From the NCBI GenBank assembly GCA_025355665.1, contig JANXZF010000138.1, positions 52,232 through 116,231 on the forward strand: a stretch of DNA of 64,000 bases. The letters run 5' to 3'. The translations under genes and the position numbers were made by a program. Shown here in pieces: positions 8,883 through 16,779 of this stretch. Under the pieces are notes generated by a model that was not told where the DNA came from, ran no database searches, and saw nothing but the letters and a program-made list of their open reading frames with translations. The first letter of the stretch is position 1. Each line of letters starts with the position of its first letter. The DNA comes from Actinomycetes bacterium. GTDB lineage: Bacteria; Actinomycetota; Actinomycetes; Nanopelagicales; Nanopelagicaceae.

Positions 8883-8888
8883 ACTCTA
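8883..8888 (-). promoter_or_regulatory. Leaderless -10 element of the RibD-like gene
   Basis: TAGAGT on the minus strand, 6 nt before the ATG. Confidence 0.55.
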
Positions 8889-8914
8889 ACCCGTGAGATG
8901 TCAGTGGCCATGGC

Positions 8915-8920
8915 TACCGT
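8915..8920 (+). promoter_or_regulatory. Leaderless -10 element of the 58-aa CxxC gene
   Basis: TACCGT, then TCGTCC, then ATG. Confidence 0.55.
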
Positions 8921-8926
8921 TCGTCC

Positions 8927-9103
8927 ATGATCATCGATTGCGACACCTGCGTTGTGCGAGAGATTGCCTGCAAGGACTGCGTTGTGACATTTCTCCTCGC
9001 CCCGATTGAAGACGTGAGCGACAAGACGGCAGATGCCATCGAATTGCTCTCCTCGCGCGGGATTGTGCCCCCAATGCGCTTTCAGAGGGCTATTCAAGGC
9101 TAA
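8927..9103 (+). CDS. Small conserved CxxC...CxxC actinobacterial protein
   Basis: 58-aa protein too short for the ORF track. It begins MIIDCDTC and has a second CKDC about 11 residues later, so four cysteines in two CxxC pairs could bind Zn or a cluster. The following hydrophobic VVTFLLAP and the C-terminal half (IELLSSRGIVPPMRFQ) match a small hypothetical family I recognise from other actinobacteria, often upstream of NlpC/P60 hydrolases, as here. No function is known. The ORF on the opposite strand (8867-9109) is its shadow. A leaderless promoter supports the start. Confidence 0.8.
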   Translation: MIIDCDTCVVREIACKDCVVTFLLAPIEDVSDKTADAIELLSSRGIVPPMRFQRAIQG

Positions 9104-9130
9104 ATCCAAGGTTTGACACCCTAAATTGGG

Positions 9131-9159
9131 TTGAGTCGAAAGCCAAGCCCCGTTAGCCT
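9131..9159 (+). promoter_or_regulatory. Promoter of the NlpC/P60 gene (leaderless)
   Basis: TTGAGT (9131-9136), 17-bp spacer, TAGCCT (9154-9159), then 6 nt to the ATG. One of the few leaderless promoters here with a recognisable -35 box. Confidence 0.65.
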
Positions 9160-9165
9160 GACCAG

Positions 9166-10176
9166 ATGAAATTCGCTGGGGTGATGAGGGTTTGTCTTGC
9201 CCTCACGATCTTCGTCGGAATTTCGGTAGCACCGGCCAGCGCGGCTCCTTCGTTGCGCGATGTCCAACGCCAGATCGTCCAACTTCAGGAGCAGGCAGCC
9301 GCATCGGCCGAAGGTGCCCAGGCGGCCAAAGTGCAACTCGACCAGCTCACCCGCACCTTGACCGGAATCCGCCAACAGGCAGCGGTACAAGGAAAAACGG
9401 TTACTCAACTTCGTAGATCCCTAGGCGCCATCGCCATAACCCAGTACCAATCCGGGGGGCTGAGTCAGAGCTTGGAACTTCTATTCTCCTCCGATCCGAC
9501 TTTGTATCTCTCTGCCGCTGGATCGTTAGATGCGATTACACGTCGCAAGTCCCTTCAGCTCCACCAATATGCGGCGGCTCGCCAGAGACTCGATGCCACG
9601 ACTATGACGGTTAACGACAAGTTGTCATTAGTGAGGGCGACGCAGGCTCGTTTGGCGGCGCAGACAGCGCTAGCCAATTCAAAATTGAAGCAGGTGGAGA
9701 CGTTGCTGGCTAAATTGAAGCAGGCTGACCGAATTCGACTTGCCAAACTCAACGACCAAGCAAATGCTCAAGATCAAAAATCTTCGCTGGCATTCGCCAA
9801 AACAGCCGGAGGAGTATCGGGCAGAGCAGGAATTGCCATTCGCTTTGCGCTTAAGCAAATCGGTGATCGATATGTATTTGGCGCTGCTGGGATGATCTAT
9901 TGGGATTGTTCCGGGCTCACCATGCGCGCATATCAAGCGGCCGGTGTTTCACTTCCTCACTCGGCGGCGGCTCAATCAAACTACGGCCGAAGAGTTCCGC
10001 TTAATCAATTGCAACCTGGCGACATTGTCTTTTTTGGCTCGCCGATCGGGCATAATGGAATTTACTTGGGCGGAGGCAAAATGGTTGATGCACCCCACAC
10101 CGGCGCTCGCGTGCGAGTTGAATCATTCGGCGCCTGGTTTGGATCGGAACGGCTAGTAGCTGCCCGCCGTTTCTAA
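9166..10176 (+). CDS. Secreted NlpC/P60 peptidoglycan endopeptidase with coiled-coil N-terminus
   Basis: 336-aa exported cell-wall hydrolase that should cut the D-Glu-mDAP bond of stem peptides, as RipA-type enzymes do. Residues 1-27 are a Sec signal peptide ending PASA-AP. Residues 30-210 are helical coiled coil rich in Gln/Ala/Leu, a typical regulatory region. The C-terminal 120 residues are the NlpC/P60 domain with the catalytic Cys in YWDCSGLT, the His in GHNGIYLG and a third polar residue near DAPHTG. Zero-gap neighbour of pimB, comparable to Rv2190c-Rv2188c of M. tuberculosis. It probably acts in septum splitting or wall growth. Confidence 0.93.
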   Translation: MKFAGVMRVCLALTIFVGISVAPASAAPSLRDVQRQIVQLQEQAAASAEGAQAAKVQLDQLTRTLTGIRQQAAVQGKTVTQLRRSLGAIAITQYQSGGLSQSLELLFSSDPTLYLSAAGSLDAITRRKSLQLHQYAAARQRLDATTMTVNDKLSLVRATQARLAAQTALANSKLKQVETLLAKLKQADRIRLAKLNDQANAQDQKSSLAFAKTAGGVSGRAGIAIRFALKQIGDRYVFGAAGMIYWDCSGLTMRAYQAAGVSLPHSAAAQSNYGRRVPLNQLQPGDIVFFGSPIGHNGIYLGGGKMVDAPHTGARVRVESFGAWFGSERLVAARRF

Positions 10177-11313
10177 ATGAAGAAAATTCTTTTTGTTACA
10201 AATGATTTTGGTCCTCGTGCCGGCGGGATCGAGTCCTTCATTATGGGATTGGTCGAGAGACTTCCTAAGGATTCGGTAACTGTATTCACTTCATCTCAAG
10301 GTGATACCTCTGCTTACGATGCAAAATGGAAAGTCGATGGAGTTGAGGTAATTCGTGATCGCACTAAGATGTTGCTTCCAACGCCACGCATTGCTTGGGC
10401 AATTCGATCTATTGTTAAGAAGACCGAACCGTCAGTAGCGTGCTTTGGCGCGGCGGCGCCGTTAGCCCTTCTTGCTCCGACTTTGCGCAAGGCAGGTGTT
10501 CAACGAATCGTTTCCCTCACCCATGGTCATGAAGTCTGGTGGGCCAAGGTTTTTCCTTTTTCACTTGCGATTAGGCGCGTTGGCAATACTGTAGATGCGC
10601 TCACGTACTTGGGAGATTTCACGAAACGAAACATTTCGCGTTCTCTCTCGCCAAAGGCGCAGAAGGCCATGGTTCACCTCGCACCGGGAATAGACACTTC
10701 GCATTTCGTGCCCTTAGAAGCACCATCTGAATTGCGCGAAGAACTGGGCTTGACGCATAAGTCCGTCATCGTCAGCGTGGGTCGACTCGTCCCTCGCAAG
10801 GGGCAGGATCGGCTTATCGAAGCATTGCCACTTATTAGTAAGTCAATCGCCAACGTGCACTTGCTTCTCGTTGGTGAAGGAAGTTACCGAAAATCTCTTG
10901 AAAAAATGGTTGCCAAAAGGGAATTGGGTAGAAACGTCACATTTGTTGGAAGAGTGAACTTCGCCAAACTTCCAGCGTATTTCCAGTGTGGAGACATCTT
11001 CGCGATGCCATCGCGCAGTCGACTTGCTGGCCTTGAAGTTGAAGGGCTAGGCATTGTCTATTTGGAGGCAGGCGCTTGTGGGCTTCCCGTTATTGCGGGC
11101 AACTCGGGTGGCGCACCTGATGCAGTCGTTGATGGAGTCACGGGAATTGTCGTGGATGGAACTAATGCTAATGAGATTGCTGCAGCGATTGTGCGAGTCT
11201 TGAGCGATCCGGCGAAAGCAAAGGCGATGGGTGAAAAGGGGAATGAGTGGGTGAGATCGGGCTGGTCATGGAAGATCTGGTCGGACAAATTTGCTCAACT
11301 TCTTCAAATCTGA
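10177..11313 (+). CDS. pimB: PimB-type GDP-mannose phosphatidylinositol mannosyltransferase (GT4)
   Basis: 378-aa GT-B glycosyltransferase. The N-terminal VTNDFGPRAGGIESF is the signature of PimB, which adds the second mannose to PIM1 on the cytoplasmic face of the membrane. The C-terminal Rossmann half has VGRLVPRKGQDRLIEAL (donor binding) and the EX7E-like segment around EGLGIVYLEAGACGLPV. Length is normal. It starts directly after the NlpC/P60 stop with no gap. The same order and the nearby FadD15/SRPBCC genes match mycobacteria, which supports the assignment over a generic GT4. It overlaps the convergent response regulator by 10 bp. Confidence 0.85.
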   Translation: MKKILFVTNDFGPRAGGIESFIMGLVERLPKDSVTVFTSSQGDTSAYDAKWKVDGVEVIRDRTKMLLPTPRIAWAIRSIVKKTEPSVACFGAAAPLALLAPTLRKAGVQRIVSLTHGHEVWWAKVFPFSLAIRRVGNTVDALTYLGDFTKRNISRSLSPKAQKAMVHLAPGIDTSHFVPLEAPSELREELGLTHKSVIVSVGRLVPRKGQDRLIEALPLISKSIANVHLLLVGEGSYRKSLEKMVAKRELGRNVTFVGRVNFAKLPAYFQCGDIFAMPSRSRLAGLEVEGLGIVYLEAGACGLPVIAGNSGGAPDAVVDGVTGIVVDGTNANEIAAAIVRVLSDPAKAKAMGEKGNEWVRSGWSWKIWSDKFAQLLQI

Positions 11314-11933
11314 GAAATCAATCCTTGCTTAATGCTGAGCGCCACGGCCGCGCTTCTATTCGATACTGAGAGTTTTCGGTAGATTGAAGATAAGTGGGTT
11401 TTAACTGTGGCTTCACTTATAAATAATTCATCCGCGATTTGTGACGACATCCTTCCCTTAGGCAAAAGCGCCAAGATTTCGAGCTCTCTCGCGGTGAGAC
11501 CAAAGCCATTTTCTTTTCTAGATACTGCTGCCTTCAAGCCCTTGGCTGAAAAACTGTTCGGTGATTTATAAGAATGCAGTACAGCGGAGACAACTTCCTT
11601 GACCGGATCACTTTTAAGGACGTAAGCACTCGCTCCAGCCTGCAAAGAGGCGAGAAGATTGGCGTCATCATCGTTGAAAGTGAGAACCACGATTCCGATA
11701 GTAGGTGAGACGCTTCTTGCCCACGCAATCACTTCTAGACCGCTTCCATCTGGAAGATTCAAATCGACGATGATCACATGGGGATCTTTGTGAGCGATCT
11801 GTGCGAAGGCTTCGCTTTTTGAAGCAGCCTCACCAATGACGTTGAATTCCTCTTGCATCAAGGAGTTGCGCAAACCATCCCGGACTACTTGATGGTCATC
11901 AATAAGGAGAACTGAGATATCGGAATTAGCCAT
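11304..11933 (-). CDS. NarL/FixJ-family response regulator
   Basis: 209-aa two-component output protein. An N-terminal receiver (about residues 6-120) has acidic DDH near residue 10, the phosphoacceptor Asp in VIIVDLNLPDGSG, and Lys in VLKSDP. A C-terminal LuxR HTH (about residues 140-205) carries LTARELEILALLPKGR and IADELFISEATVKTHLSSIYRKL. The track start at 12011 lies inside the kinase gene; the ATG at 11933 begins the receiver properly and overlaps the kinase stop by 8 bp (translational coupling). Target genes are not evident. Confidence 0.92.
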   Translation of the reverse strand: MANSDISVLLIDDHQVVRDGLRNSLMQEEFNVIGEAASKSEAFAQIAHKDPHVIIVDLNLPDGSGLEVIAWARSVSPTIGIVVLTFNDDDANLLASLQAGASAYVLKSDPVKEVVSAVLHSYKSPNSFSAKGLKAAVSRKENGFGLTARELEILALLPKGRMSSQIADELFISEATVKTHLSSIYRKLSVSNRSAAVALSIKQGLISQI

Positions 11934-12522
11934 CGCTAGGTTTTCCTCTCGGAATACGAAGCAGAACTCGCGTGCCAGAGCAGTCCGAAACGAAATCAAT
12001 CTGGGCACCAATTGATAGCGCGCGGTCCTGAAGGCCCTGCATTCCGAAATGGCCCTCCTTGATCTCCGCTCCTCCGACGCCCGTATCCCGAATGCTCAAT
12101 TCGATTGTGTGCTCCATCTCCTTGAGCGAAACCGAAACTTTGTCTGCCTTTGAATGTTTTGCCACATTGCGCAATATCTCTTGAGCAATTCGATCTATCT
12201 CAAGTGTCACGTTTCCATCGAAATCTTCGTTCATTTCCTCTAAGTCGAGTTGCAGTTCCATTTCACTACATTCCTTTGTCGCGCAGTTCGCAATTCGCTT
12301 GCTCAAACTTAAGCCTTCTGGTTGTCCAAGAAAGTAGATCTCTCTCCGCACTTTGTCGATGAGTTCCGAGATATTTAATCGCAGAGTTCTGATTTGAGAC
12401 CGAGAGGCCGTCGACGTTTCCGGATTCGCCAAGAGCAGGTCGAGTGAGTAGCCAACTGCCACTAGGTCTTGCGCGATTCCATCGTGGAGTTCGCGCGCTA
12501 GGCGCGCTCGGTCAGAACTCAT
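11926..12522 (-). CDS. Soluble NarL-family histidine kinase without sensor domain
   Basis: 198-aa kinase consisting only of a HisKA_3 dimerisation helix and an HATPase_c domain. The phosphorylated His is in ARELHDGIAQDL near residue 13; the N box is EILRNVAKHSKAD and the G box DTGVGGAEIKEGHFGMQGL. There is no transmembrane, PAS or GAF region, so the input signal must come from a partner protein or the upstream ligase product. The ATG at 12522 follows AAGGTG; a GTG two codons earlier is also possible. Operon with fadD15-like (12 bp) and the response regulator (8-bp overlap). Confidence 0.87.
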   Translation of the reverse strand: MSSDRARLARELHDGIAQDLVAVGYSLDLLLANPETSTASRSQIRTLRLNISELIDKVRREIYFLGQPEGLSLSKRIANCATKECSEMELQLDLEEMNEDFDGNVTLEIDRIAQEILRNVAKHSKADKVSVSLKEMEHTIELSIRDTGVGGAEIKEGHFGMQGLQDRALSIGAQIDFVSDCSGTRVLLRIPRGKPSDG

Positions 12523-12534
12523 GATCACCTTGCT

Positions 12535-14322
12535 CTAGTTGTATAGCGCTTCGATTTTGTCGGCGAACTCCTGAGCAACAACGTGTCGCTTGATAGAAAG
12601 TTTGGCGGTGAGCTGGCCTCCTGCAATAGTGAAATCCACGGGAAGTATGGTGAATTTTCGTACTGATTCGGCTCTACTAACCGCTTTATTGGCCTCGTCG
12701 ACTCCAGTTTGTATTACTGCAATGAGATCGGGATCTTGTGCGAGCTCAGCCACAGATGTCCATTCTTTTTTGTGAATAGAAACCCACGGCTTAAGCGCAT
12801 CTAGGTCAAGAGTGATCAACGCGGCGATGAACGGTTTATTGTCACCAACCACCACGCATTGGCTTACGAGGGGATGGGCGCGAATCCGATCCTCAAGGAC
12901 GGCCGGAGCAACATTCTTTCCACCGGATGTCACGATCAATTCCTTTTTCCGACCGACGATAAATAAATAACCCTCATCGTCCAGGCGACCGAGATCTCCG
13001 GTTCTAAACCATTGACCATCAACAAATGCGTCGGCGTTGGCTGCTTCGTTTTGCCAGTATCCGCGCATCACAATTGGCCCCTTGATGAGGACCTCACCGT
13101 CATCGGCAATCTTGATGGTAGTGCCAGGAACAGGCATACCGACAGAACCAATTTTGAGGTGTTGTGTCAGATTGAGAGTTGCACCTGCTGTGGTTTCAGT
13201 TAATCCGTAACCTTCGAGGATTCGAATCCCGGCACCACGAAAGAAATGTCCAAGTCGCTCACCGAGTGGAGCTCCTCCGGATATTGAAGCCTCGACTCGT
13301 CCGCCCATGTTGGTGCGAATTTTGGAGAAAACTAATTTGTCGAAAATGCGATGCCTAATGAGAAGCGGAACAGGAATACGTCCCTTATCCAGGGCTTGGC
13401 TATATGCGATAGCGACTGCTGCGGCCTTGCGGAAGATTCTCCCCTTGCCTCCGGCTTCGGCGTGGGCTTCCGCTCCGTTATAGATCTTCTCGAAAATTCT
13501 TGGCACTGCGAGAACGAAAGTTGGTTTAAAGGATGCCATGTCGATAGCAAGCCTGGTCGACGGGTCGCCGCAATGTGCCATATGTAATCCGGCGCTAACG
13601 GCGCCAATTTGAACCATTCGACCAAAAACGTGCGCGACCGGGAGGAAGAGAAGGGTGGAGCCACCCGGCTTCAAGAACAAATCTGCAGCGCCCTGAACTA
13701 CATTGCCACATTCGGCTAGGAAGTTGGAATGAGTAAGTTGGACGCCCTTGGGTTTGCCAGTAGTGCCCGAGGTGTAAATCAAAGTGGCGAGAGTGTCTGG
13801 AACAAGTGCATTTCTGCGCCGGTCAATTTCTTCATCAGAAACACCGACACCAGTTGTGCTCAAAATATGCATCGCTTCTTCGGTAATAGTCCAAACTTTT
13901 TTTGTATGAGATGGCAGAACCGTAGAGACTAGATCGCGATGCGTAGGGGTCTCAACAATGATGGCAACTGCGCCAGAGTCGCTCAGAATCCATTGGACTT
14001 GGTCGGCTGAGGATGTTTCGAAGATCGGAACAACGCACCCGCCAGCAAACCAGATAGCAAAATCCAAGATGGTCCACTCATATCGAGTTCGGGCCATGAT
14101 CGCTACTCGATCCCCAATTTGGACGCCTGCTGCAATTAATCCCTTTGCAGTTGCCCGAACCTCGGATTCGAATTCCCTGGCAGTGACTTCTTGCCAGCCT
14201 GCTCCAAGTGGCCTTGAGAGCATGATGCGTTCCGGTTCGAACCATGCCCGTTCTGCAACGAGGTTTGTGAGATTTCCCGCAGTGGCGGCAGGGACAAGGG
14301 CGGGTACCGTCTTTTCATTCAT
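12535..14322 (-). CDS. Long-chain acyl-CoA synthetase, FadD15 type
   Basis: 595-aa AMP-forming ligase that activates fatty acids with ATP and CoA. The AMP-binding P-loop TLIYTSGTTGKPKGVQL is near residue 185, the second core motif ILEGYGLTETTAG near 370, and WFRTGDLGRLDDEGYLFIVGRKKELIVTSG contains the hinge and adenylation signature near 435. The length and C-terminal domain match the FadD15 subgroup found near pimB in actinobacteria. It heads an operon with the histidine kinase and response regulator. The start has both GGAGG and a TAGCGT hexamer 7 nt upstream. Confidence 0.9.
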   Translation of the reverse strand: MNEKTVPALVPAATAGNLTNLVAERAWFEPERIMLSRPLGAGWQEVTAREFESEVRATAKGLIAAGVQIGDRVAIMARTRYEWTILDFAIWFAGGCVVPIFETSSADQVQWILSDSGAVAIIVETPTHRDLVSTVLPSHTKKVWTITEEAMHILSTTGVGVSDEEIDRRRNALVPDTLATLIYTSGTTGKPKGVQLTHSNFLAECGNVVQGAADLFLKPGGSTLLFLPVAHVFGRMVQIGAVSAGLHMAHCGDPSTRLAIDMASFKPTFVLAVPRIFEKIYNGAEAHAEAGGKGRIFRKAAAVAIAYSQALDKGRIPVPLLIRHRIFDKLVFSKIRTNMGGRVEASISGGAPLGERLGHFFRGAGIRILEGYGLTETTAGATLNLTQHLKIGSVGMPVPGTTIKIADDGEVLIKGPIVMRGYWQNEAANADAFVDGQWFRTGDLGRLDDEGYLFIVGRKKELIVTSGGKNVAPAVLEDRIRAHPLVSQCVVVGDNKPFIAALITLDLDALKPWVSIHKKEWTSVAELAQDPDLIAVIQTGVDEANKAVSRAESVRKFTILPVDFTIAGGQLTAKLSIKRHVVAQEFADKIEALYN

Positions 14323-14329
14323 GCCTCCA

Positions 14330-14335
14330 ACGCTA
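14330..14335 (-). promoter_or_regulatory. Possible -10 element of the fadD15-like operon
   Basis: TAGCGT on the minus strand, 7 nt before the ATG. A GGAGG lies in the spacer, so leaderless use is less certain here. Confidence 0.4.
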
Positions 14336-14363
14336 GCGCGAGAAGAACAGTAAAGGGAGGGGG

Positions 14364-14369
14364 TAACCT
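14364..14369 (+). promoter_or_regulatory. Leaderless -10 element of the SRPBCC-glucokinase operon
   Basis: TAACCT, then ACGGAC, then ATG. Confidence 0.6.
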
Positions 14370-14375
14370 ACGGAC

Positions 14376-14813
14376 ATGGCCGATTTCAGCACCGGAAAGA
14401 TTTCCATTGAGGCACCACTTGCAATCGTTGCGGCCGCTCTTTTTGATATCGCTCAATACCCCACGTGGTCGAGTGCGATTAAGTCGGTCAACGTCACTTC
14501 GGTCGACGATATGGGCCGCCCAGTTGCTGCCACTCTTTCCATCGATGCAGGAATGATGAAGGACCGGGTCAGCCTCGCCTATGACTGGAGTCAGGCGCCA
14601 AGTCGATTGAGTTTCTCGCTCACGGATGCTGACCTTTTGACCGCTATGGACGGGGCCTACGTAATTTCGGCCCAGGACGAAGATACGACAGATGTGACTT
14701 ACGAATTGCACGTTGACCTTTCGATGCCAATTCCATCGATCATGCGCAAGAACGCCGAAAAGGCGACAATTGAAATGGCCCTATCGCAACTCAAGACATT
14801 TGCGGAGAAATAG
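14376..14813 (+). CDS. SRPBCC-family (START-like) protein
   Basis: 145-aa predicted hydrophobic-ligand-binding protein with the helix-grip fold. The N-terminus FSTGKISIEAPLAIVAAALFDIAQYPTW is the typical first strand and helix of this family (Rv2185c-like). It has no signal peptide. Its constant association with FadD15-like ligases and PIM genes in actinobacteria hints at lipid or acyl handling, which is inference. The stop abuts the glucokinase ATG with no gap. Confidence 0.85.
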   Translation: MADFSTGKISIEAPLAIVAAALFDIAQYPTWSSAIKSVNVTSVDDMGRPVAATLSIDAGMMKDRVSLAYDWSQAPSRLSFSLTDADLLTAMDGAYVISAQDEDTTDVTYELHVDLSMPIPSIMRKNAEKATIEMALSQLKTFAEK

Positions 14814-15758
14814 ATGGGCTTTTCTATCGGTGTCGATGTCGGCGGCACCAAAGTTCTTGGTGGTGTGGTTAATGAGCACGGGACGGTCTTGGCACACGCA
14901 CGCCGCGATACGCCACGTCAGGGCGGTTCTGCCCTGACTCAAGCGATTGCAGATGTCGCGTTGGAGCTCATGAAAGATTACGACGTTTCGTGCGTCGGAA
15001 TTTCAGCCGCCGGTTTTGTTTCGTCAGATCGAAAGACAATGCTCGCTTCGCCAAATATTGCCGGCTGGAATGGCGTCAATCTAGATAAAGAGCTTGGAGC
15101 CCTCATCGGATTACCTCTTGTTATTGAAAATGACGCAAATGCCGCGGCTTGGGGCGAAGCGCGATTTGGTGCAGGAATAAATGAAGACCACTTGATGATG
15201 CTGACAATCGGCACAGGGATTGGCGGTGGCGTTGTTGTAAATGGTCAGTTGTACCGTGGCGCCTTTGGCGTGGCTGCCGAGTTTGGCCACATGAGAGTCG
15301 TCCCAGATGGACATCTATGCGGATGTGGAGGACGGGGATGTTTTGAACAGTATGCATCTGGCAACGCTCTGCTTCGACATGCACGGGAGGCAATTAGCGC
15401 ATCTCCGGAAGTCGCCCGCAATCTTCTCGCCCTTGGTGACGGCACCGTCGCTGGATTAACAGGAAAACACATCACTGATGCGGCACGCCAGGGAGATGCG
15501 GTTGCACTTGCTGCTTTCAACACAACAGCGCAATGGTTAGGAGCAGGTATCGCATCCTTATCTGTCGTGCTTGATCCTGCCTGCGTTGTAATCGGCGGGG
15601 GAGTAATTGATGCCGGCGAGATATTGCTAGCCCCCACTCGAGTAGCGGTCGAACGGTATATGCCCTTTGCAGGAAAGCATCCTTCACCACGGATCATTGC
15701 GGCCGAACTCGGAAATGAAGCAGGCCTTGTTGGCGCTGCCGATTTAGCTCGCGCCTAA
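14814..15758 (+). CDS. glk: ROK-family glucokinase
   Basis: 314-aa sugar kinase, probably ATP- or polyphosphate-dependent glucose phosphorylation feeding glycolysis. The phosphate-1 motif GVDVGGTKVLGGVV is at the N-terminus; IENDANAAAWGE holds the catalytic Asp near residue 107; the ROK zinc site is HLCGCGGRGCFEQYASG (His plus three Cys) near residue 167. No DNA-binding domain, so it is a kinase rather than a ROK repressor. Co-transcribed with the SRPBCC gene, as in Streptomyces and mycobacteria. Ends 1 bp from the convergent Gfo/Idh gene. Confidence 0.88.
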   Translation: MGFSIGVDVGGTKVLGGVVNEHGTVLAHARRDTPRQGGSALTQAIADVALELMKDYDVSCVGISAAGFVSSDRKTMLASPNIAGWNGVNLDKELGALIGLPLVIENDANAAAWGEARFGAGINEDHLMMLTIGTGIGGGVVVNGQLYRGAFGVAAEFGHMRVVPDGHLCGCGGRGCFEQYASGNALLRHAREAISASPEVARNLLALGDGTVAGLTGKHITDAARQGDAVALAAFNTTAQWLGAGIASLSVVLDPACVVIGGGVIDAGEILLAPTRVAVERYMPFAGKHPSPRIIAAELGNEAGLVGAADLARA

Positions 15759-15759
15759 A

Positions 15760-16743
15760 TTATTCAAAAGGGTAAGTGAGTTTCACTTGACTTCGAATTT
15801 CATCGAGTGATTTCATGATTTCATAACTTTCGTTCAAAGTTAGTATGGACGATTCCAATTTTGATGTTCGTACTAGTCGGGCGAATTCAATCGCTTCCTC
15901 GCGAAGACCATGACCTTCATAGGTATTTGGATATTCAGTAATGGAACCGTCGTTGAGAATCAGTCGCATGGGGGCCGGGTTGTAGAAGACGGAGTCGATT
16001 TCCATCCGCCCCAACGTTCCGCTAACTACCGCACGGCAGGGGGTCTGTGTGATCATGTTTGTAGTCAATATTGCCTGGGCTCCCGACGCATAATCAAAGA
16101 TCGCGGTGGTTTGGGCATCGACGCCTTCAACAGTAAAGGTTGACGAAGCAGTAATTTTCTCTGGAACTCCAAGAATCATGTGAGCAAAGGAGATTGGGTA
16201 GATGCCGAGGTCAAGGAGTGCGCCTCCTGCAAATTCAGGAAGCATCAACCTCGGAATTCGAAGTGGAGCAAGCCTTTGGCCGTGGTCGGCCTCCACGGAG
16301 ATGATTTCTCCAAGTACGCCGCTACGAAGAATCTCTCTTGTCTTTTTGATATGTGGGAGAAAGCGTGTCCACATTGCCTCCATCAAGGTGACATTCATTT
16401 CGCGCGCGGCATCGATCATGAGGTTTGCCTCAGCGGAGTTAACCGCGAATGGCTTTTCGCAAAGCACTGGTTTGCCCGAACGGAGAGCGAGAAGCGTGTT
16501 TGATACGTGCGAAGTATGTGGAGTTGCAACATAAACGCCGTCAATATTTGGATCGGCTACCAATTCTTCATAACTGCCGTACGCCTTGCAATCTGGGTAC
16601 TTCGCTGCAAATGCGTGGCCCTTTTTGACAGACCGTGAACCCACGGCCTTAACTCTATGGTCTGGCAACCTCTGTAAATCCGTGGCGAAAGCAATGGCGA
16701 TTCCACCGGTGCCAATGATTCCCCATCGAAACGCGTCTTTCAT
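15760..16743 (-). CDS. Gfo/Idh/MocA-family oxidoreductase
   Basis: 327-aa NAD(P)-dependent dehydrogenase of sugars or cyclitols; substrate unknown. The N-terminal Rossmann fold has GIIGTGGIAIAFATDL; the conserved catalytic-region motif is PVLCEKPFAVNSAEA near residue 95, followed by the C-terminal alpha/beta domain (GGALLDLGIYPISFA). A GAAGGAG ribosome-binding site precedes the ATG. It lies 36 bp after the alpha/beta hydrolase gene on the same strand, probably one transcript. Confidence 0.87.
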   Translation of the reverse strand: MKDAFRWGIIGTGGIAIAFATDLQRLPDHRVKAVGSRSVKKGHAFAAKYPDCKAYGSYEELVADPNIDGVYVATPHTSHVSNTLLALRSGKPVLCEKPFAVNSAEANLMIDAAREMNVTLMEAMWTRFLPHIKKTREILRSGVLGEIISVEADHGQRLAPLRIPRLMLPEFAGGALLDLGIYPISFAHMILGVPEKITASSTFTVEGVDAQTTAIFDYASGAQAILTTNMITQTPCRAVVSGTLGRMEIDSVFYNPAPMRLILNDGSITEYPNTYEGHGLREEAIEFARLVRTSKLESSILTLNESYEIMKSLDEIRSQVKLTYPFE

Positions 16744-16779
16744 GTCTCGTACTCCTTCATTTGTTTTTGTCTTGCGTAA

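Noticed and set aside
8867-9109. Minus-strand 80-aa ORF
   Set aside because: It is the antisense shadow of the 58-aa CxxC gene, which has a promoter and family-like sequence.
13205-13240. GGATTCGAATCCCGG resembles a tRNA T-arm
   Set aside because: It lies inside the FadD15-like coding frame and no acceptor or anticodon arms can be folded around it.
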